Positions 27,071 to 37,469 are shown, numbered from the stretch's first letter. The stretch is DNA of 38,619 bases from Candidatus Dadabacteria bacterium (GCA_023250035.1 JAHFBK010000005.1:1-38619); one strand, 5' to 3'. Notes: a model not told the origin generated them from the letters alone. Program-made: numbers and translations.

Positions 27071-28702
27071 ATGAAGGCTTCTGAACTGCTCGTGAAATGT
27101 CTTGAAAATGAGGGTGTTAAATATATATTTGGGCTCCCCGGGGAAGAGAATATCGATATCATGGATGCCCTTCTTGATTCAGAAATACGGTTTATATTAA
27201 CACGCCATGAACAGGGCGCGGCTTTCATGGCTGATGTATATGGAAGGCTGAGTGGGAAAGCGGGTGTTTGTCTTTCAACACTCGGGCCCGGTGCTACAAA
27301 CCTTATGACGGGTGTAGCGGATGCTAATATGGATAGAGCCCCTGCTGTTGCAATTACAGGGCAGGCTTCGCTTGATAAAATGCATAAGGAATCTCATCAA
27401 TACATTGATATTGTAGGAATATTTCATCCTATAACTAAGTGGAACACTCAGATCAAAAAACCAGAGGTCATCCCGGAAGCCATAAGAAAAGCGTTCAAAG
27501 TTGCCGAGACGGAAAAGCCTGGAGCCACCCATATTGATTTTCCAGAGGATGTGGCAGGTAAGGACGTTAATGAAAAACCTCTTTTTGTACAGTTTCCTTT
27601 CAGACCGGAGCCTCTTGCCGGACAAGTTGAAAGGGCAGCAAAGATAATCTCCGAAGCAAGGTACCCAATAATTTTAGCTGGAAACGGAGTGATAAGGGAA
27701 AGAGCTTCAGATGCCCTTCGTTTTTTTGCCGAGAAGTTAAACATTCCTGTAGCCCATACATTTATGGGAAAGGGGGCACTTTCCGATTACCACGAGCTTT
27801 CGCTTTTTACAGTAGGTCTTCAAGCGGGTGATTATATCGCGTCTGGATTGGCTAGAGCGGATGTTGTAATTACGATAGGTTATGACCTTGTTGAATACTC
27901 CCCAGAGAAGTGGAATCCAAATCGAGACAAAAAAATCGTTCACATTGATATGTCTCCTGCTGAAGTTGATGCTCACTATATAGTAAGTGTTGGAGTGACA
28001 GGGGATATATCTATATCGCTTAGAGAGATTGCCGATAGAGCAACACCGAATGACGCGAATTACTCAAAGGCTCTTAGGGAAGACATACTAAGAGAGTCTC
28101 AGGTTTATAAAGACGACAAGTCTTTTCCTCCAAAGCCACAAAAGATTCTTGCCGATCTAAGAGATATAATGGGGGAGGACGACATAGTTATCTCCGATGT
28201 CGGGGCCCATAAGCTCTGGGTTGCTAGGGTATATCCATGTTATAAACCAAATACGTGTATCATTTCAAATGGGTTTGCATCAATGGGCATTGGGGTTCCT
28301 GGTGCAATTGCAGCAAAGCTACTTTGTCCTGAGAGAAAAGTGGTAACCGTAACTGGAGATGGCGGGTTTCTAATGAATTCCCAGGAGCTTGAAACAGCCG
28401 TAAGAGAAGGAGTGCCGTTTGTGAGTTTGATTTTTCACGACAAAAGCTACAGTCTCATAGAGATTAAACAACAAATTACTTTTGGAAGAAAATCTCATGT
28501 GAATTTCGGGAACCCTGATTTCGTTAAATTTGCGGAAAGCTTTGGTGCCATTGGGTTTAGGATTGAAGCTGCAGGTGAGCTTAAGCCTGTATTGGAAGAG
28601 GCTTTCTCCAAAGACAAACCTGTTATTATAGATTGTCCGGCTGACTATAGAGAGAACCTCAAGATAGTGGAGAAATTCGGTGGGTTATTAATATTTGCAT
28701 GA
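27071..28702 (+). CDS. alsS: Acetolactate synthase large subunit, catabolic AlsS-like TPP enzyme
   Basis: GLPGEENIDIMDALLDSEIRFILTRHEQGAAFMADVYGRLSGKAGVCLSTLGPGATNLMTGVADANMDRAPAVAITGQA; GDGGFLMNSQELETAVRE. Confidence 0.88.
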   Translation: MKASELLVKCLENEGVKYIFGLPGEENIDIMDALLDSEIRFILTRHEQGAAFMADVYGRLSGKAGVCLSTLGPGATNLMTGVADANMDRAPAVAITGQASLDKMHKESHQYIDIVGIFHPITKWNTQIKKPEVIPEAIRKAFKVAETEKPGATHIDFPEDVAGKDVNEKPLFVQFPFRPEPLAGQVERAAKIISEARYPIILAGNGVIRERASDALRFFAEKLNIPVAHTFMGKGALSDYHELSLFTVGLQAGDYIASGLARADVVITIGYDLVEYSPEKWNPNRDKKIVHIDMSPAEVDAHYIVSVGVTGDISISLREIADRATPNDANYSKALREDILRESQVYKDDKSFPPKPQKILADLRDIMGEDDIVISDVGAHKLWVARVYPCYKPNTCIISNGFASMGIGVPGAIAAKLLCPERKVVTVTGDGGFLMNSQELETAVREGVPFVSLIFHDKSYSLIEIKQQITFGRKSHVNFGNPDFVKFAESFGAIGFRIEAAGELKPVLEEAFSKDKPVIIDCPADYRENLKIVEKFGGLLIFA

Positions 28703-28802
28703 GTGAAGGAAAGAATCATTTCTAATTTGCGTAAGATTTTTCTAAAGATTTAAATAATCTTAATATAATGTTAATTAAAACCAAAATGCGTGGGGGTTTT
28801 TA

Positions 28803-28997
28803 CTATATCTTTCGCCAAACAATCCCGATAAGCACAGATATAACACCGACAACATAGAAAATAAGATACATAATGAATGCAGATGTAGAAAAGTTCCAAA
28901 AAAGAAACTTTACCTCTACGGCTTTGGCGTTTTGTGCTAGCACAATTACAACTAATAGAATAATTATTAGAGTAATGATATTCTTGGGGTTTTTCAT
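28803..28997 (-). CDS. Small LapA/DUF1049-type membrane protein
   Basis: MKNPKNIITLIIILLVVIVLAQNAKAVEVKFLFWNFSTSAFIMYLIFYVVGVISVLIG; SD gggaggaag upstream. Confidence 0.75.
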   Translation of the reverse strand: MKNPKNIITLIIILLVVIVLAQNAKAVEVKFLFWNFSTSAFIMYLIFYVVGVISVLIGIVWRKI

Positions 28998-29094
28998 ACT
29001 TCCTCCCTTAGTGATGTATCAAAATTGTAGTCTAATTATATGGATTTAAAAGGGAATTTCTACATTTCAAATATCTTAAAAGGGGAAATAGTAG

Positions 29095-29718
29095 CTAAAG
29101 TGCAATCTTAATTGCCATCTGTCTTATATGTCTTTCAACCTCGGCAAGGTAATCTAGAATAGCAAGATAAACAGAAGAAGCCTTTGACAAGCATGTGCCT
29201 TCAATCAAACGCTCTTGGTGCGCAAGAGAATATTCGCTAATCATATCCTGAAATTTTTCTCCTTCCTCTTTGACGTATCTTATTAGTACTTTATTTTTCG
29301 TTTTTAGGGCATCACGTAGGCATTCAAGAAGTTCGATAGCCTTATCAAAAAGCGAATTTGTTTCTTTTATCGCTCTTTCACTAAAAAGTGTCCCTTCGTA
29401 TGCCATCGTTCTTATGCATCTTATAAGAAGTTCAATGTTATCTCCGATTCTCTCGAGGTGTGCGGGAAGAAAACCAAGTGCTTCTACGTCTTTAATAGGT
29501 TCTTCTGTTCTCGAAAACTTGGAAATAATTGAATGTGTCAGTTCCTTTTCTCTTTGGTGGATTTCCCGACCTATCTTTTCTGCATAATTTAGACTTTCTT
29601 TATCCTGTCTTCTAAAACCATCTCGTGTTGCGGAAAGCATTTCCCTGGTTGAATCGCACATGCTTATTATTTCTCCTTCTAAACCTTTTGGATCTTCAAT
29701 TGCGGCTTGTCTAGCCAT
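29095..29718 (-). CDS. PhoU-domain-containing protein
   Basis: 207 aa helical; LPAHLERIGDNIELLIRCIRTMAYEG and YLAILDYLAEVERHIRQMA are PhoU-type helices. Confidence 0.65.
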   Translation of the reverse strand: MARQAAIEDPKGLEGEIISMCDSTREMLSATRDGFRRQDKESLNYAEKIGREIHQREKELTHSIISKFSRTEEPIKDVEALGFLPAHLERIGDNIELLIRCIRTMAYEGTLFSERAIKETNSLFDKAIELLECLRDALKTKNKVLIRYVKEEGEKFQDMISEYSLAHQERLIEGTCLSKASSVYLAILDYLAEVERHIRQMAIKIAL

Positions 29719-29889
29719 CGTATTTTCCTTTATGAAATAATTAATAACTATGTACTCTAACTAAAATTATAGCATTCAAACGGTGATCTTGTAAATTTTG
29801 AATTTTTATTTGTGATTTTTGCGGATTCGGATGAAATGTCTAATTTTCGATCAGGTTTTTCTAACGATCATTTCCAGAAATCATTAAGG

Positions 29890-30702
29890 TTAATAAATCC
29901 AAATTGCCCCGTAGCCCACAACGTGATTGTAATCTCCACTTATATCACCTGATGTAGCGTGTTTTAGAAGCTCGGCTTTCTTTGCTCCAAGCTCAAGACA
30001 TAAAATGAGCATAACGGCTGTTGGGATTACACCACACATTGAAATATCATACCTTGATGTAACATCAAGAAGCCCTTTAGGGTCGAGTGAAAGCACCTTT
30101 CCTATTGCCATCATATCTTTTTTCTCGGTTACTTTTTGATCCTCATAGTGGTTTAAATCTGAGCTTGCTATTATTAGGACCTCTTCTCCCAATTCCCTGA
30201 TTGAATCACTAATCGCTCTCCCTAGGATTTCACATTCATTAAATGTAAGATGCATGAGCGTAATTGGAACTATCTGAAAATCGCTCTTTAGATGCTGAAT
30301 GAAAGGCAGTTGAACTTCGAGCGAGTGTTCAAAAAGATGAGCATCCGTTTCTCTTACTATTGATTTATACCTTGATTGAATAAGGGTACAAAGCTCTGAA
30401 TCAACCTTTACATTACCTAGGGGCGTTTCCCAGTATCCATCTGGAAATATAGAGAATCTTGCTCCGTATCCTGTGTGGTTGGGAGAGAGAATTACGATTT
30501 TTTGAGGTATCTGTATTCTTGAATAAAGTTCGCCCGCCACATGACCTGAGTAGATATACCCTGCATGTGGAGAGATTCCTCCAAGGATCTTTCTCTTTTC
30601 AACATCGGGGAGTGGTTTTACTAATAGACTTAGCTCCTTAATTAATTCCTCAGCATTTCCCTCATAAAATTTGCCTGCTACTGCTGGTTTTCTTGTTACC
30701 AT
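29890..30702 (-). CDS. amrB: MEMO1 family / AmmeMemoRadiSam system protein B
   Basis: TRKPAVAGKFYEGNAEELIKEL...GGISPHAGYIYSGHVAGELYSRI...ILSPNHTGYG...IIASSDLNHYE. Alternative TTG start at 30735. Confidence 0.92.
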   Translation of the reverse strand: MVTRKPAVAGKFYEGNAEELIKELSLLVKPLPDVEKRKILGGISPHAGYIYSGHVAGELYSRIQIPQKIVILSPNHTGYGARFSIFPDGYWETPLGNVKVDSELCTLIQSRYKSIVRETDAHLFEHSLEVQLPFIQHLKSDFQIVPITLMHLTFNECEILGRAISDSIRELGEEVLIIASSDLNHYEDQKVTEKKDMMAIGKVLSLDPKGLLDVTSRYDISMCGVIPTAVMLILCLELGAKKAELLKHATSGDISGDYNHVVGYGAIWIY

Positions 30703-30791
30703 TTTGCTTGCCCCGTAGTTAACTACTTCCACCAAATAATTTTAACATAATCTTTTGACTCTTATTTATAACGTATGTATTTTTAAATAAA

Positions 30792-31718
30792 ATGGGTTTG
30801 AACGATCAAGACAATCTTTCATCAAAAATGGAATTGAAAGAGAAGAATGCTCTTATAGTTGTACTTTGTCTGACTGTTAGTTTCATGCTAGTAGAAGGTG
30901 CGGCTGGGTTTTTGACAGGAAGCCTTGCTTTACTTTCCGATGCAGCACATATGTTGATAGATGTTGTTTCTATTACACTCGCCCTTTTCGCGCTATGGTT
31001 TTCACTTAAGCCACCTACTTCTCAAAAAACCTTTGGATTTTATAGAGCTGAGATACTAGCTGCTTTCTTAAATAGTCTTCTTCTCTTTGGCATCTCATTC
31101 GTGATAATTGTTGAGGCATATGACAGATTGAGAATTCCAACCGAAGTAAAAAGCCTTGAGATGACGGTGGTTGCTTTTTTTGGTCTCCTCATAAATCTTT
31201 TTAGCGCATATCTTCTTTCAAGAATTAAAAGCATTAGCTTAAATATTAGGGGGGCCATTTATCATGTCATTAGTGATGCGCTTGGTTCCTTTGGCGCGCT
31301 TGTTGCAGGTTTAGTAATGCTAAAAACCAAATGGTATTATGCCGATCCGATAATAAGTATCTTGATTTCGGTTTTGATACTTAGAGGCGCTTGGAAAATA
31401 TTTACTGAATCTGTTCATGTTCTTCTTGAAGGAACTCCAAAGGGAATAGACCTCGAATCTCTTGAATTGGCTATCCGATCTCATAAAGGTGTACTCGGTG
31501 TGCATGATCTTCATGCCTGGACTCTGACCCAAGGGTTTGAAGCACTAAGTGCGCATCTTGTGATTGAAGATATTAACTTGAGTGAGAAAATTATTGATGA
31601 AATTAAAAGGGATCTACACGACGAATTCGCAATCCACCATGTAACACTGCAAATAGAAACTACAAAATGTAATCCTTTAAGTGTGGGTTGTTACGAAACG
31701 AGAACACCATCTGTGTAA
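30792..31718 (+). CDS. Cation diffusion facilitator (CzcD/ZitB-like)
   Basis: GSLALLSDAAHMLIDVVSITLALFALWFS; YHVISDALGSFGALVAGLVM; GVHDLHAWTLTQGFEALSAHLVIED. Confidence 0.92.
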   Translation: MGLNDQDNLSSKMELKEKNALIVVLCLTVSFMLVEGAAGFLTGSLALLSDAAHMLIDVVSITLALFALWFSLKPPTSQKTFGFYRAEILAAFLNSLLLFGISFVIIVEAYDRLRIPTEVKSLEMTVVAFFGLLINLFSAYLLSRIKSISLNIRGAIYHVISDALGSFGALVAGLVMLKTKWYYADPIISILISVLILRGAWKIFTESVHVLLEGTPKGIDLESLELAIRSHKGVLGVHDLHAWTLTQGFEALSAHLVIEDINLSEKIIDEIKRDLHDEFAIHHVTLQIETTKCNPLSVGCYETRTPSV

Positions 31719-31800
31719 GGTTGGGTATTCCTTTATAAGACGGTTTATAGTTAATTACATATCTAACTTCTCTTGATCGTAATCCTTAAATTATCTTTTT

Positions 31801-31960
31801 TCCCTGTTGCTGCGAGCTGAGACGAAGCAACCCATTCTTTATATATGAGATTGCTTTGGGACTCTGCCCCTCGCAATGATATTCCCGTATTGTCATTGCG
31901 AACACGTTCGCCATGCTCAGTGTAAACTCCGTGAAGCAATCTCTGCTTTTAGATTGTTTT
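31801..31960. repeat. Tandem partial copies of GTCATTGCGA...GAAGCAATC repeat
   Basis: ttgctgcgagctgagacgaagcaacc...gagattgctttggg...cccctcgcaatgat...ttgtcattgcgaacacg...gaagcaatctctgc. Confidence 0.75.
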
Positions 31961-32074
31961 TTCGCTCCTCTCTTCAAGTGACGGACTAGGATTTTTAGCC
32001 TCGCACTACTCAGCGCTTCACTTCGCTCTAGCGATAATAAAGTAGTTACGTTTGTTTTTGGGTAAATATATAAT

Positions 32075-33312
32075 TTAGATTTCTTTTGATTCTTGAATAA
32101 GATCTGCCGCATACCTTTTCATATCTTCGGCAATATTTTTAAGCTCCGGTTTAGTGCTGATATATTTATCCAGAGCCTCCACAATATCCATAGATTTTGA
32201 TAATTCTGCTTGCCTGAATACTTTTTCTTGCTTTTCAAAGATTTTTTCTATTTTTATTGAATAAGCTTCATTTAGGGCTTCCTTAATCCTCTTTTCATCG
32301 ACATCTTCTGGTTTTGATGCTCTTAACCTAACTCTAACAACGGCATCTCGGACATCCTCTTTTTTAATTAAGTTAACTATTTCTTCGCTTGTGTTTATAT
32401 CTTTCTCTGCAGCTTCTATGGTAAGAAACCTTCTTGCTTCCGTTTCAATAAATTCATAATTACATTCCCAACCGCTTTCACCTCTAAATATCTCACCTAT
32501 AACAAATCCCTTTTTTTCTTTTTCTTCTGAAAAGTCAATCCTTTCTAGACTACCTGAATAAACTATTGGAGGTTTATTACCCTTATTCAAATTCTGAAAT
32601 TTATGTACATGACCGAGAGCTACATAAGTAAACACAGAGTTTGCAAGCTCACCCCTTGGGATTGTCGGGTCTTGTGTAAGAAGAGTGGTCATTTCTGTAC
32701 CTGAACGCGTTGCCTCTCTTAGAGCAATATGTCCTAGAAAAACAGCAGGATATGTGCTTTCTATTCTCTTAATTAAGTCACGTATTATATGTATTAGCCT
32801 TCTTTCAGTCTCTAACTGAAGCGCATCCGAAGAAAGCGATTTGTATTCGTCCTTTGTTAGTAACGTGCTAATTCTTGCCCAAGGAAGGCAGGCAATCTGA
32901 ACTTGTCCATTTTTTGTAATTACAGGGTAAATATCAGGTCTTTTTGCGATTGTTACTCCTTCAAGATTGAGAGCAGGAAATATTTCAACAGCAGCGGCTT
33001 TTCCAAAGCTTGTTGGATAGTCGTGGTTGCCAAGTACTATAACAACCTGTGTTCCACCTTGGGAGACGAGTTTCGATATTCGCTTTGCAAACTCAGTCTC
33101 TTCCGTAGGATGGGGGTTTTCTCTATGGAAAACGTCACCAGCTATTAGGACTAAATCTACTGACTCTCGAATAGCAGTCTCAAAAACTGAATCTAGCAGT
33201 CTAGTACATCTTCAAGCCTTGTGTTTCTTCCTGTTATGGGATTTAACCTTCCGTGAGTTTCAAACCCGATATGAATGTCAGAAAGATGAATGAATTTAAT
33301 TGCGGTTTTCAC
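32075..33312 (-). pseudogene. SbcD/Mre11-like DNA repair exonuclease, disrupted by a -1 frameshift near 33193-33205
   Basis: GTG start at 33312: VKTAIKFIHLSDIHIGFETHGRLNPITGRNTRLEDVLDC*; continues in another frame as LDSVFETAIRESVDLVLIAGDVFHREN...VVIVLGNHDYP...AVFLGHIAL...YVALGHVHKF and runs into ORF 32075-32692. Confidence 0.85.
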
Positions 33313-33442
33313 TGATTTTGCCACAGAGACCACAGAGTTCACGGAGAGAGATTCTTTTTTTCATTCATAAACTCTGTGTTCTCATTGCTTTCTTAAGGTC
33401 TAGGAATTTCTTATGAACTCCCGTTAAGCATGTGTCAATTTT

Positions 33443-33522
33443 GTCGTGCCCGAATGTTTTTATCGGGCATCCATATACGTTTGAAATGTTGGATTCCCGC
33501 TTAATATATGCGGGAATGACAA
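33443..33522. repeat. GTC(A/G)TxCCCGAATG...GGATTCCCGC...GCGGGAATGAC inverted repeat
   Basis: gtcgtgcccgaatgtttttatcgggcatcca...tggattcccgcttaatatatgcgggaatgac. Confidence 0.8.
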
Positions 33523-33550
33523 CCTTAGCGCATAATATTCCTTATGAACC

Positions 33551-34690
33551 TTATTCCACTCCCAAAATGTCAGAGGCCCTTCTTGACCCTGCTCCAAAAT
33601 CGAATTTATATCCAAGATCTCTAAGAACGCATTCGAGAGCCGAGATAACGGCAATGATATCAGCCCTATCAATGAATCCCATATGAGAGATTCTAAAGAT
33701 CTTTCCTTTTGCCTGGTCCTGTCCTCCAGCAATGGTCATTCCAAATCTGTCTCTCAGTCCGCTTATAATCTTTCCTGCATTTATATCTCCGGGAGAAATG
33801 GCTGCTGTAAGAGCAGTGCTCGGCGAATGCTTCGCATAGAGTTCAAGCCCTATTGCTTTTATCGCTTCTCTTGTAGCTTGGGCAAGCCTTGCGTGGCGCT
33901 GAAACATTTTCTCAAGACCTTCATTTTTAAAGTTTCTTAGAACCGAAGCAAGACCTATGACAAGAGTTATAGCTGGTGTCCATGGTGTGGTGTTACTCTT
34001 TGCATCTTTGAGATACCTTTTGAAATCAAAATAGAACTTGGGCAGATTCGATCTTTCATTAAATTTCCACGCCTTTTTACTCAAAGCGGCAAATGCGAGT
34101 CCTGGAGGGAGCATAAATGCCTTTTGAGAGCCTCCAACAAGAACATCTATACCCCATGCATCAAGGGGTTGGGGGAATACACCAACTGCGCTAATTCCAT
34201 CTACTATTAGAATAACGTCATCCCTTTCTTTTGTAATTTCAGCAATCTCTTTTGTCGGATGCATAACTCCGGTTGACGATTCGCTTGCCTGTATTAGAAC
34301 TGCGCGGGTCGAAGGGTTCTTGTTAAGGGCGCCTTTTATCTCAGAAGGATCAACAGCCTCACCCCATTCAACCTTTATTTCATGGACTTCAATGCCATAA
34401 GCCTGACAGATTTTCACCCACCTCTCGCCGAACTTTCCACCATTTACAACAAGAGCGGGATCTCCGCGAGAAAGTGTATTGGCCACTGCCCCTTCCATTG
34501 CCCCTGTGCCTGAAGAAGCAAGTACAAAAACCTCTTCTTTTGTTTGAAATATGTACTTGAGTCCTTCTCTAACCTCGGCGAATATGTTTTCGAACTCTAC
34601 GGTTCTATGGTGTATTATCGGCTTTGCCATTTCAAGAAGTATTTCCTCTGGAACTGGGACAGGACCTGGTGTGAAGAGATACTTTTTCAC
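33551..34690 (-). CDS. Class V aminotransferase (alanine-glyoxylate / serine-pyruvate aminotransferase-like)
   Basis: YLFTPGPVPVPEEILLEMAKPIIHHRT; SSGTGAMEGAV; VDGISAVGVFPQPLDAWGIDVLVGGSQKAFMLPPGLAF. Confidence 0.92.
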   Translation of the reverse strand: MKKYLFTPGPVPVPEEILLEMAKPIIHHRTVEFENIFAEVREGLKYIFQTKEEVFVLASSGTGAMEGAVANTLSRGDPALVVNGGKFGERWVKICQAYGIEVHEIKVEWGEAVDPSEIKGALNKNPSTRAVLIQASESSTGVMHPTKEIAEITKERDDVILIVDGISAVGVFPQPLDAWGIDVLVGGSQKAFMLPPGLAFAALSKKAWKFNERSNLPKFYFDFKRYLKDAKSNTTPWTPAITLVIGLASVLRNFKNEGLEKMFQRHARLAQATREAIKAIGLELYAKHSPSTALTAAISPGDINAGKIISGLRDRFGMTIAGGQDQAKGKIFRISHMGFIDRADIIAVISALECVLRDLGYKFDFGAGSRRASDILGVE

Positions 34691-34826
34691 GTTAATTATT
34701 CTCCCTTTCGTTTATGAATAGGTTTTAAAAATCTACCTTACACAAGGGATAATTCAACTAACGACTTGTTTTTATCACATTCAGATCTTATACTAATTTA
34801 TATATGAACATGGAGGATTTAATTTA

Positions 34827-35952
34827 ATGTTTGCAGAAAATAAAGAGAAAATTGAAGAATTGAAAAAGAGAATACAAATCCTAAGAGACTTTCTTTGACC
34901 TTCCTAAGAAGAAAACGCGCCTAGAAGAATTAGAAACAATCATCAGTGATTCAAACTTCTGGACAGAACCTGAGAAGGCTCAAGAAGTGCTAAAAGAACG
35001 AGCGCAATTAAAAAGCGTTATTGACGACTTAGAGTATCTTTACCATGAGCTTGAGGATGCGGAAGTGTTGGCGGAGCTATCTTCTGAAGAGGAGGATGAA
35101 GAAACGGCAAAAGAGACTCGAGCAAAAATCTCTGATATCGAAGACAAAATCGAGAGCTTGGAATTTAAACGAATGCTCGGGAACCAGGATGACGAAAAGA
35201 ACGCTATAGTTTCTATCAATGCTGGCGCAGGTGGAACAGAGGCGCAAGATTGGGCTGAGATGCTTCTTAGAATGTATCTCAGGTATGGGGAAAGAAACGG
35301 ATACCAAGTAGAAATGCTCGACTATCAACCGGGGGATGGAGCTGGAATAAAAAGCGCAACATTTTTTGTAAAGGGTCCTTACGCCTATGGGTATCTCAAA
35401 GCAGAGAGTGGCGTACATCGTCTAGTCCGTATATCTCCATTTGATGCGAACAAGAGAAGACACACCTCTTTTGCATCCGTATTCGTTTCACCTGAGATAG
35501 ATGAAGATATTCAAGTAGAAATTGATGAGAAGGATTTAAGGATTGATACATTTCGAGCAGGTGGTAAGGGTGGCCAACATGTAAATAAAACCGACTCTGC
35601 TGTGAGGATTACACATCTTCCGACCGGGATAGTGGCTAGTTGTCAGAATGAGCGTTCTCAGCATCAAAATCGTGTTGTAGCGATGAAGGTCCTTCGTGCA
35701 AGGCTATACGAGCTTGAAAAGGAAAAACAAAGAGAGAAGCTCGAAGAACTACATGCAACGAAAAAGGACATTGCATGGGGTAGTCAGATTCGTTCTTATG
35801 TGCTGCATCCATATAGGATGATTAAGGATCATAGAACTGGTTACGAGACGGGAAACGTTGAGCCGGTCCTGGATGGAGATTTAAGTGAATTTATAAAAAG
35901 CTATCTACTTTACCAGGCGGGGGAGAAGAAGGAAGAAGAGGCGTCAAATTAG
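34827..35952 (+). CDS. prfB: Peptide chain release factor 2, +1 programmed frameshift at CTT TGA C (join 34827..34895, 34897..35952)
   Basis: Zero frame MFAENKEKIEELKKRIQILRDFL-TGA at 34896-34898; +1 frame DLPKKKTRLEELETIISDSNFWTEPEKAQEVL...GAGGTEAQDWAEMLLRMY...RAGGKGGQHVNKTDSAVRITHLPTGI; GGAGG SD at 34812. Confidence 0.95.
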
Positions 35953-36107
35953 AAAGGATAGTCAGGACTTTCTAGTCCCGCATTTGCAGGCTCTATGGAT
36001 GAGAAAGAGGAAAAAGTCTCTTTCCAATATTTAGCCACAGATATTTGATTCTTTAAATCATCAACGTATATTATATTCAAATTACCCAGACTGTAGAAAA
36101 TCCACGA

Positions 36108-37004
36108 ATGGCAGATGATTTAGTGGGAGGCAGGAGAATTTTGAGAATCGGTATTATTGCCAAAACTAATAAAAAGGAAACCCTTGAGATAACAAAGGGG
36201 TTATCCACGTGGCTTGAAAAAAGAGACGTTAAGGTTTATATAGAGAAAGAACTTGGAACTCAAATAGCTCATCCAAACTCAGTCTATCGGGATGAACTCC
36301 CGGAATTGGTAGATTTGGTTTTAGTCTTTGGTGGAGATGGAACCTTTCTTCGGGTTTCCCGCCTTTTGTGCAAGTACGGTATCCCAATTCTCGGCGTGAA
36401 TCTCGGCAGGCTAGGCTTCCTCACGGAGATTACCCTCGATGAACTCTATCCGATGATGGAGTATATTCTTTCTGGTAAATACGAAATTGAAAAAAGAGAA
36501 ATGCTTTCTGCAGTGATTCATAGAAAGAATGAAATAGTAGGTAATTACCTAGTTCTTAACGATGTTGTGATCAACAAGGGAGCAGTTGCAAGAATAATTG
36601 ATCTTGCAATATACATAAATGATTCTCATGTAACCACCTTTAAGGCAGATGGAATAATCCTTTCGACTCCAACAGGCTCTACTGCTTATTCTCTTTCTGC
36701 TGGGGGTCCCATTGTTTTTCCAACGCTTCCTCTTACAATCATTACTCCGATCTGTCCACATACACTTACTGCTCGCCCTCTTGTTGTTTCAAATGAAACT
36801 ACAATTAGGGTTAAGGTTATTACTGATACACCTGATATTTACCTGACTCTCGATGGGCAGGTAGGAGTAAGCTTGAATATGGGAGATGTGGTTGAGGTAC
36901 GAAAGGCTGACACTTCTGTTAAGTTGATTAAATCCCCATTCAGAGATTATTTTACGATTCTTAAAACCAAGCTTAAGTGGGGAGAAAGATATGGAGCGGG
37001 CTAG
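36108..37004 (+). CDS. nadK: NAD kinase
   Basis: LVFGGDGTFLRVSRLL; GVNLGRLGFLTEI; ADGIILSTPTGSTAYSLSAGGPIVFPTLPLTIITPICPHTLTARPLV. Confidence 0.95.
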   Translation: MADDLVGGRRILRIGIIAKTNKKETLEITKGLSTWLEKRDVKVYIEKELGTQIAHPNSVYRDELPELVDLVLVFGGDGTFLRVSRLLCKYGIPILGVNLGRLGFLTEITLDELYPMMEYILSGKYEIEKREMLSAVIHRKNEIVGNYLVLNDVVINKGAVARIIDLAIYINDSHVTTFKADGIILSTPTGSTAYSLSAGGPIVFPTLPLTIITPICPHTLTARPLVVSNETTIRVKVITDTPDIYLTLDGQVGVSLNMGDVVEVRKADTSVKLIKSPFRDYFTILKTKLKWGERYGAG

Positions 37005-37359
37005 GGATGAACAGTTTCTCCACGATTGGGTAATTAGCAAGATAAAAGAGAAATACTCAAGGCTCTATAAAGAAGTCCACACGAATCCGGGAGAAGAAAA
37101 GAACTTCGAGTTTAAAGGGTATTATCCCGATGTAGTTTTTGTAAACTACGGTCAGATTATGTTGATAGCAGAGGTAGAGACCCAGGAGACTATAAATGAA
37201 GAAGAGGTTCAAGAGTGGAGAGAGTTATCAAATCTTGGCACTCAGCTTGTGCTTTTAGTCCCGAAGGAATTGCAAAATGCTGCGCGAGATATATGCTGGA
37301 AGAATGGAATTGCATCTAAAGTAAAGATTGGTTTTTTTGAGGTGGTTTTGAGTATTTAG
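36991..37359 (+). CDS. Hypothetical protein, PD-(D/E)XK-like core
   Basis: YYPDVVFVNYGQIMLIAEVETQETINEEEVQEWRELSNLGTQLVLLVP; start overlaps the nadK 3' end by 14 nt. Confidence 0.6.
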   Translation: MERARDEQFLHDWVISKIKEKYSRLYKEVHTNPGEEKNFEFKGYYPDVVFVNYGQIMLIAEVETQETINEEEVQEWRELSNLGTQLVLLVPKELQNAARDICWKNGIASKVKIGFFEVVLSI

Positions 37360-37469
37360 AAAGAGTTTCTGCGAGTTTTAACGAATCTGAAACGAGGTGT
37401 AATTCCAAACCATGTCCTGAGTTCAAACGAAGAGCACAAACTAAACAGTCATGAAAAAGCACACAACAA

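Noticed and set aside
31786-32112. Minus-strand 108-aa ORF
   Set aside because: Consists almost entirely of the GTCATTGCGA/GAAGCAATC intergenic repeat; no protein-like conservation signal.
33193-33205. Programmed ribosomal frameshift in sbcD
   Set aside because: No slippery heptamer, no CTT-TGA-like site and no SD-like stimulator at gtactagactgctagattc; a lesion or sequencing error is more likely.
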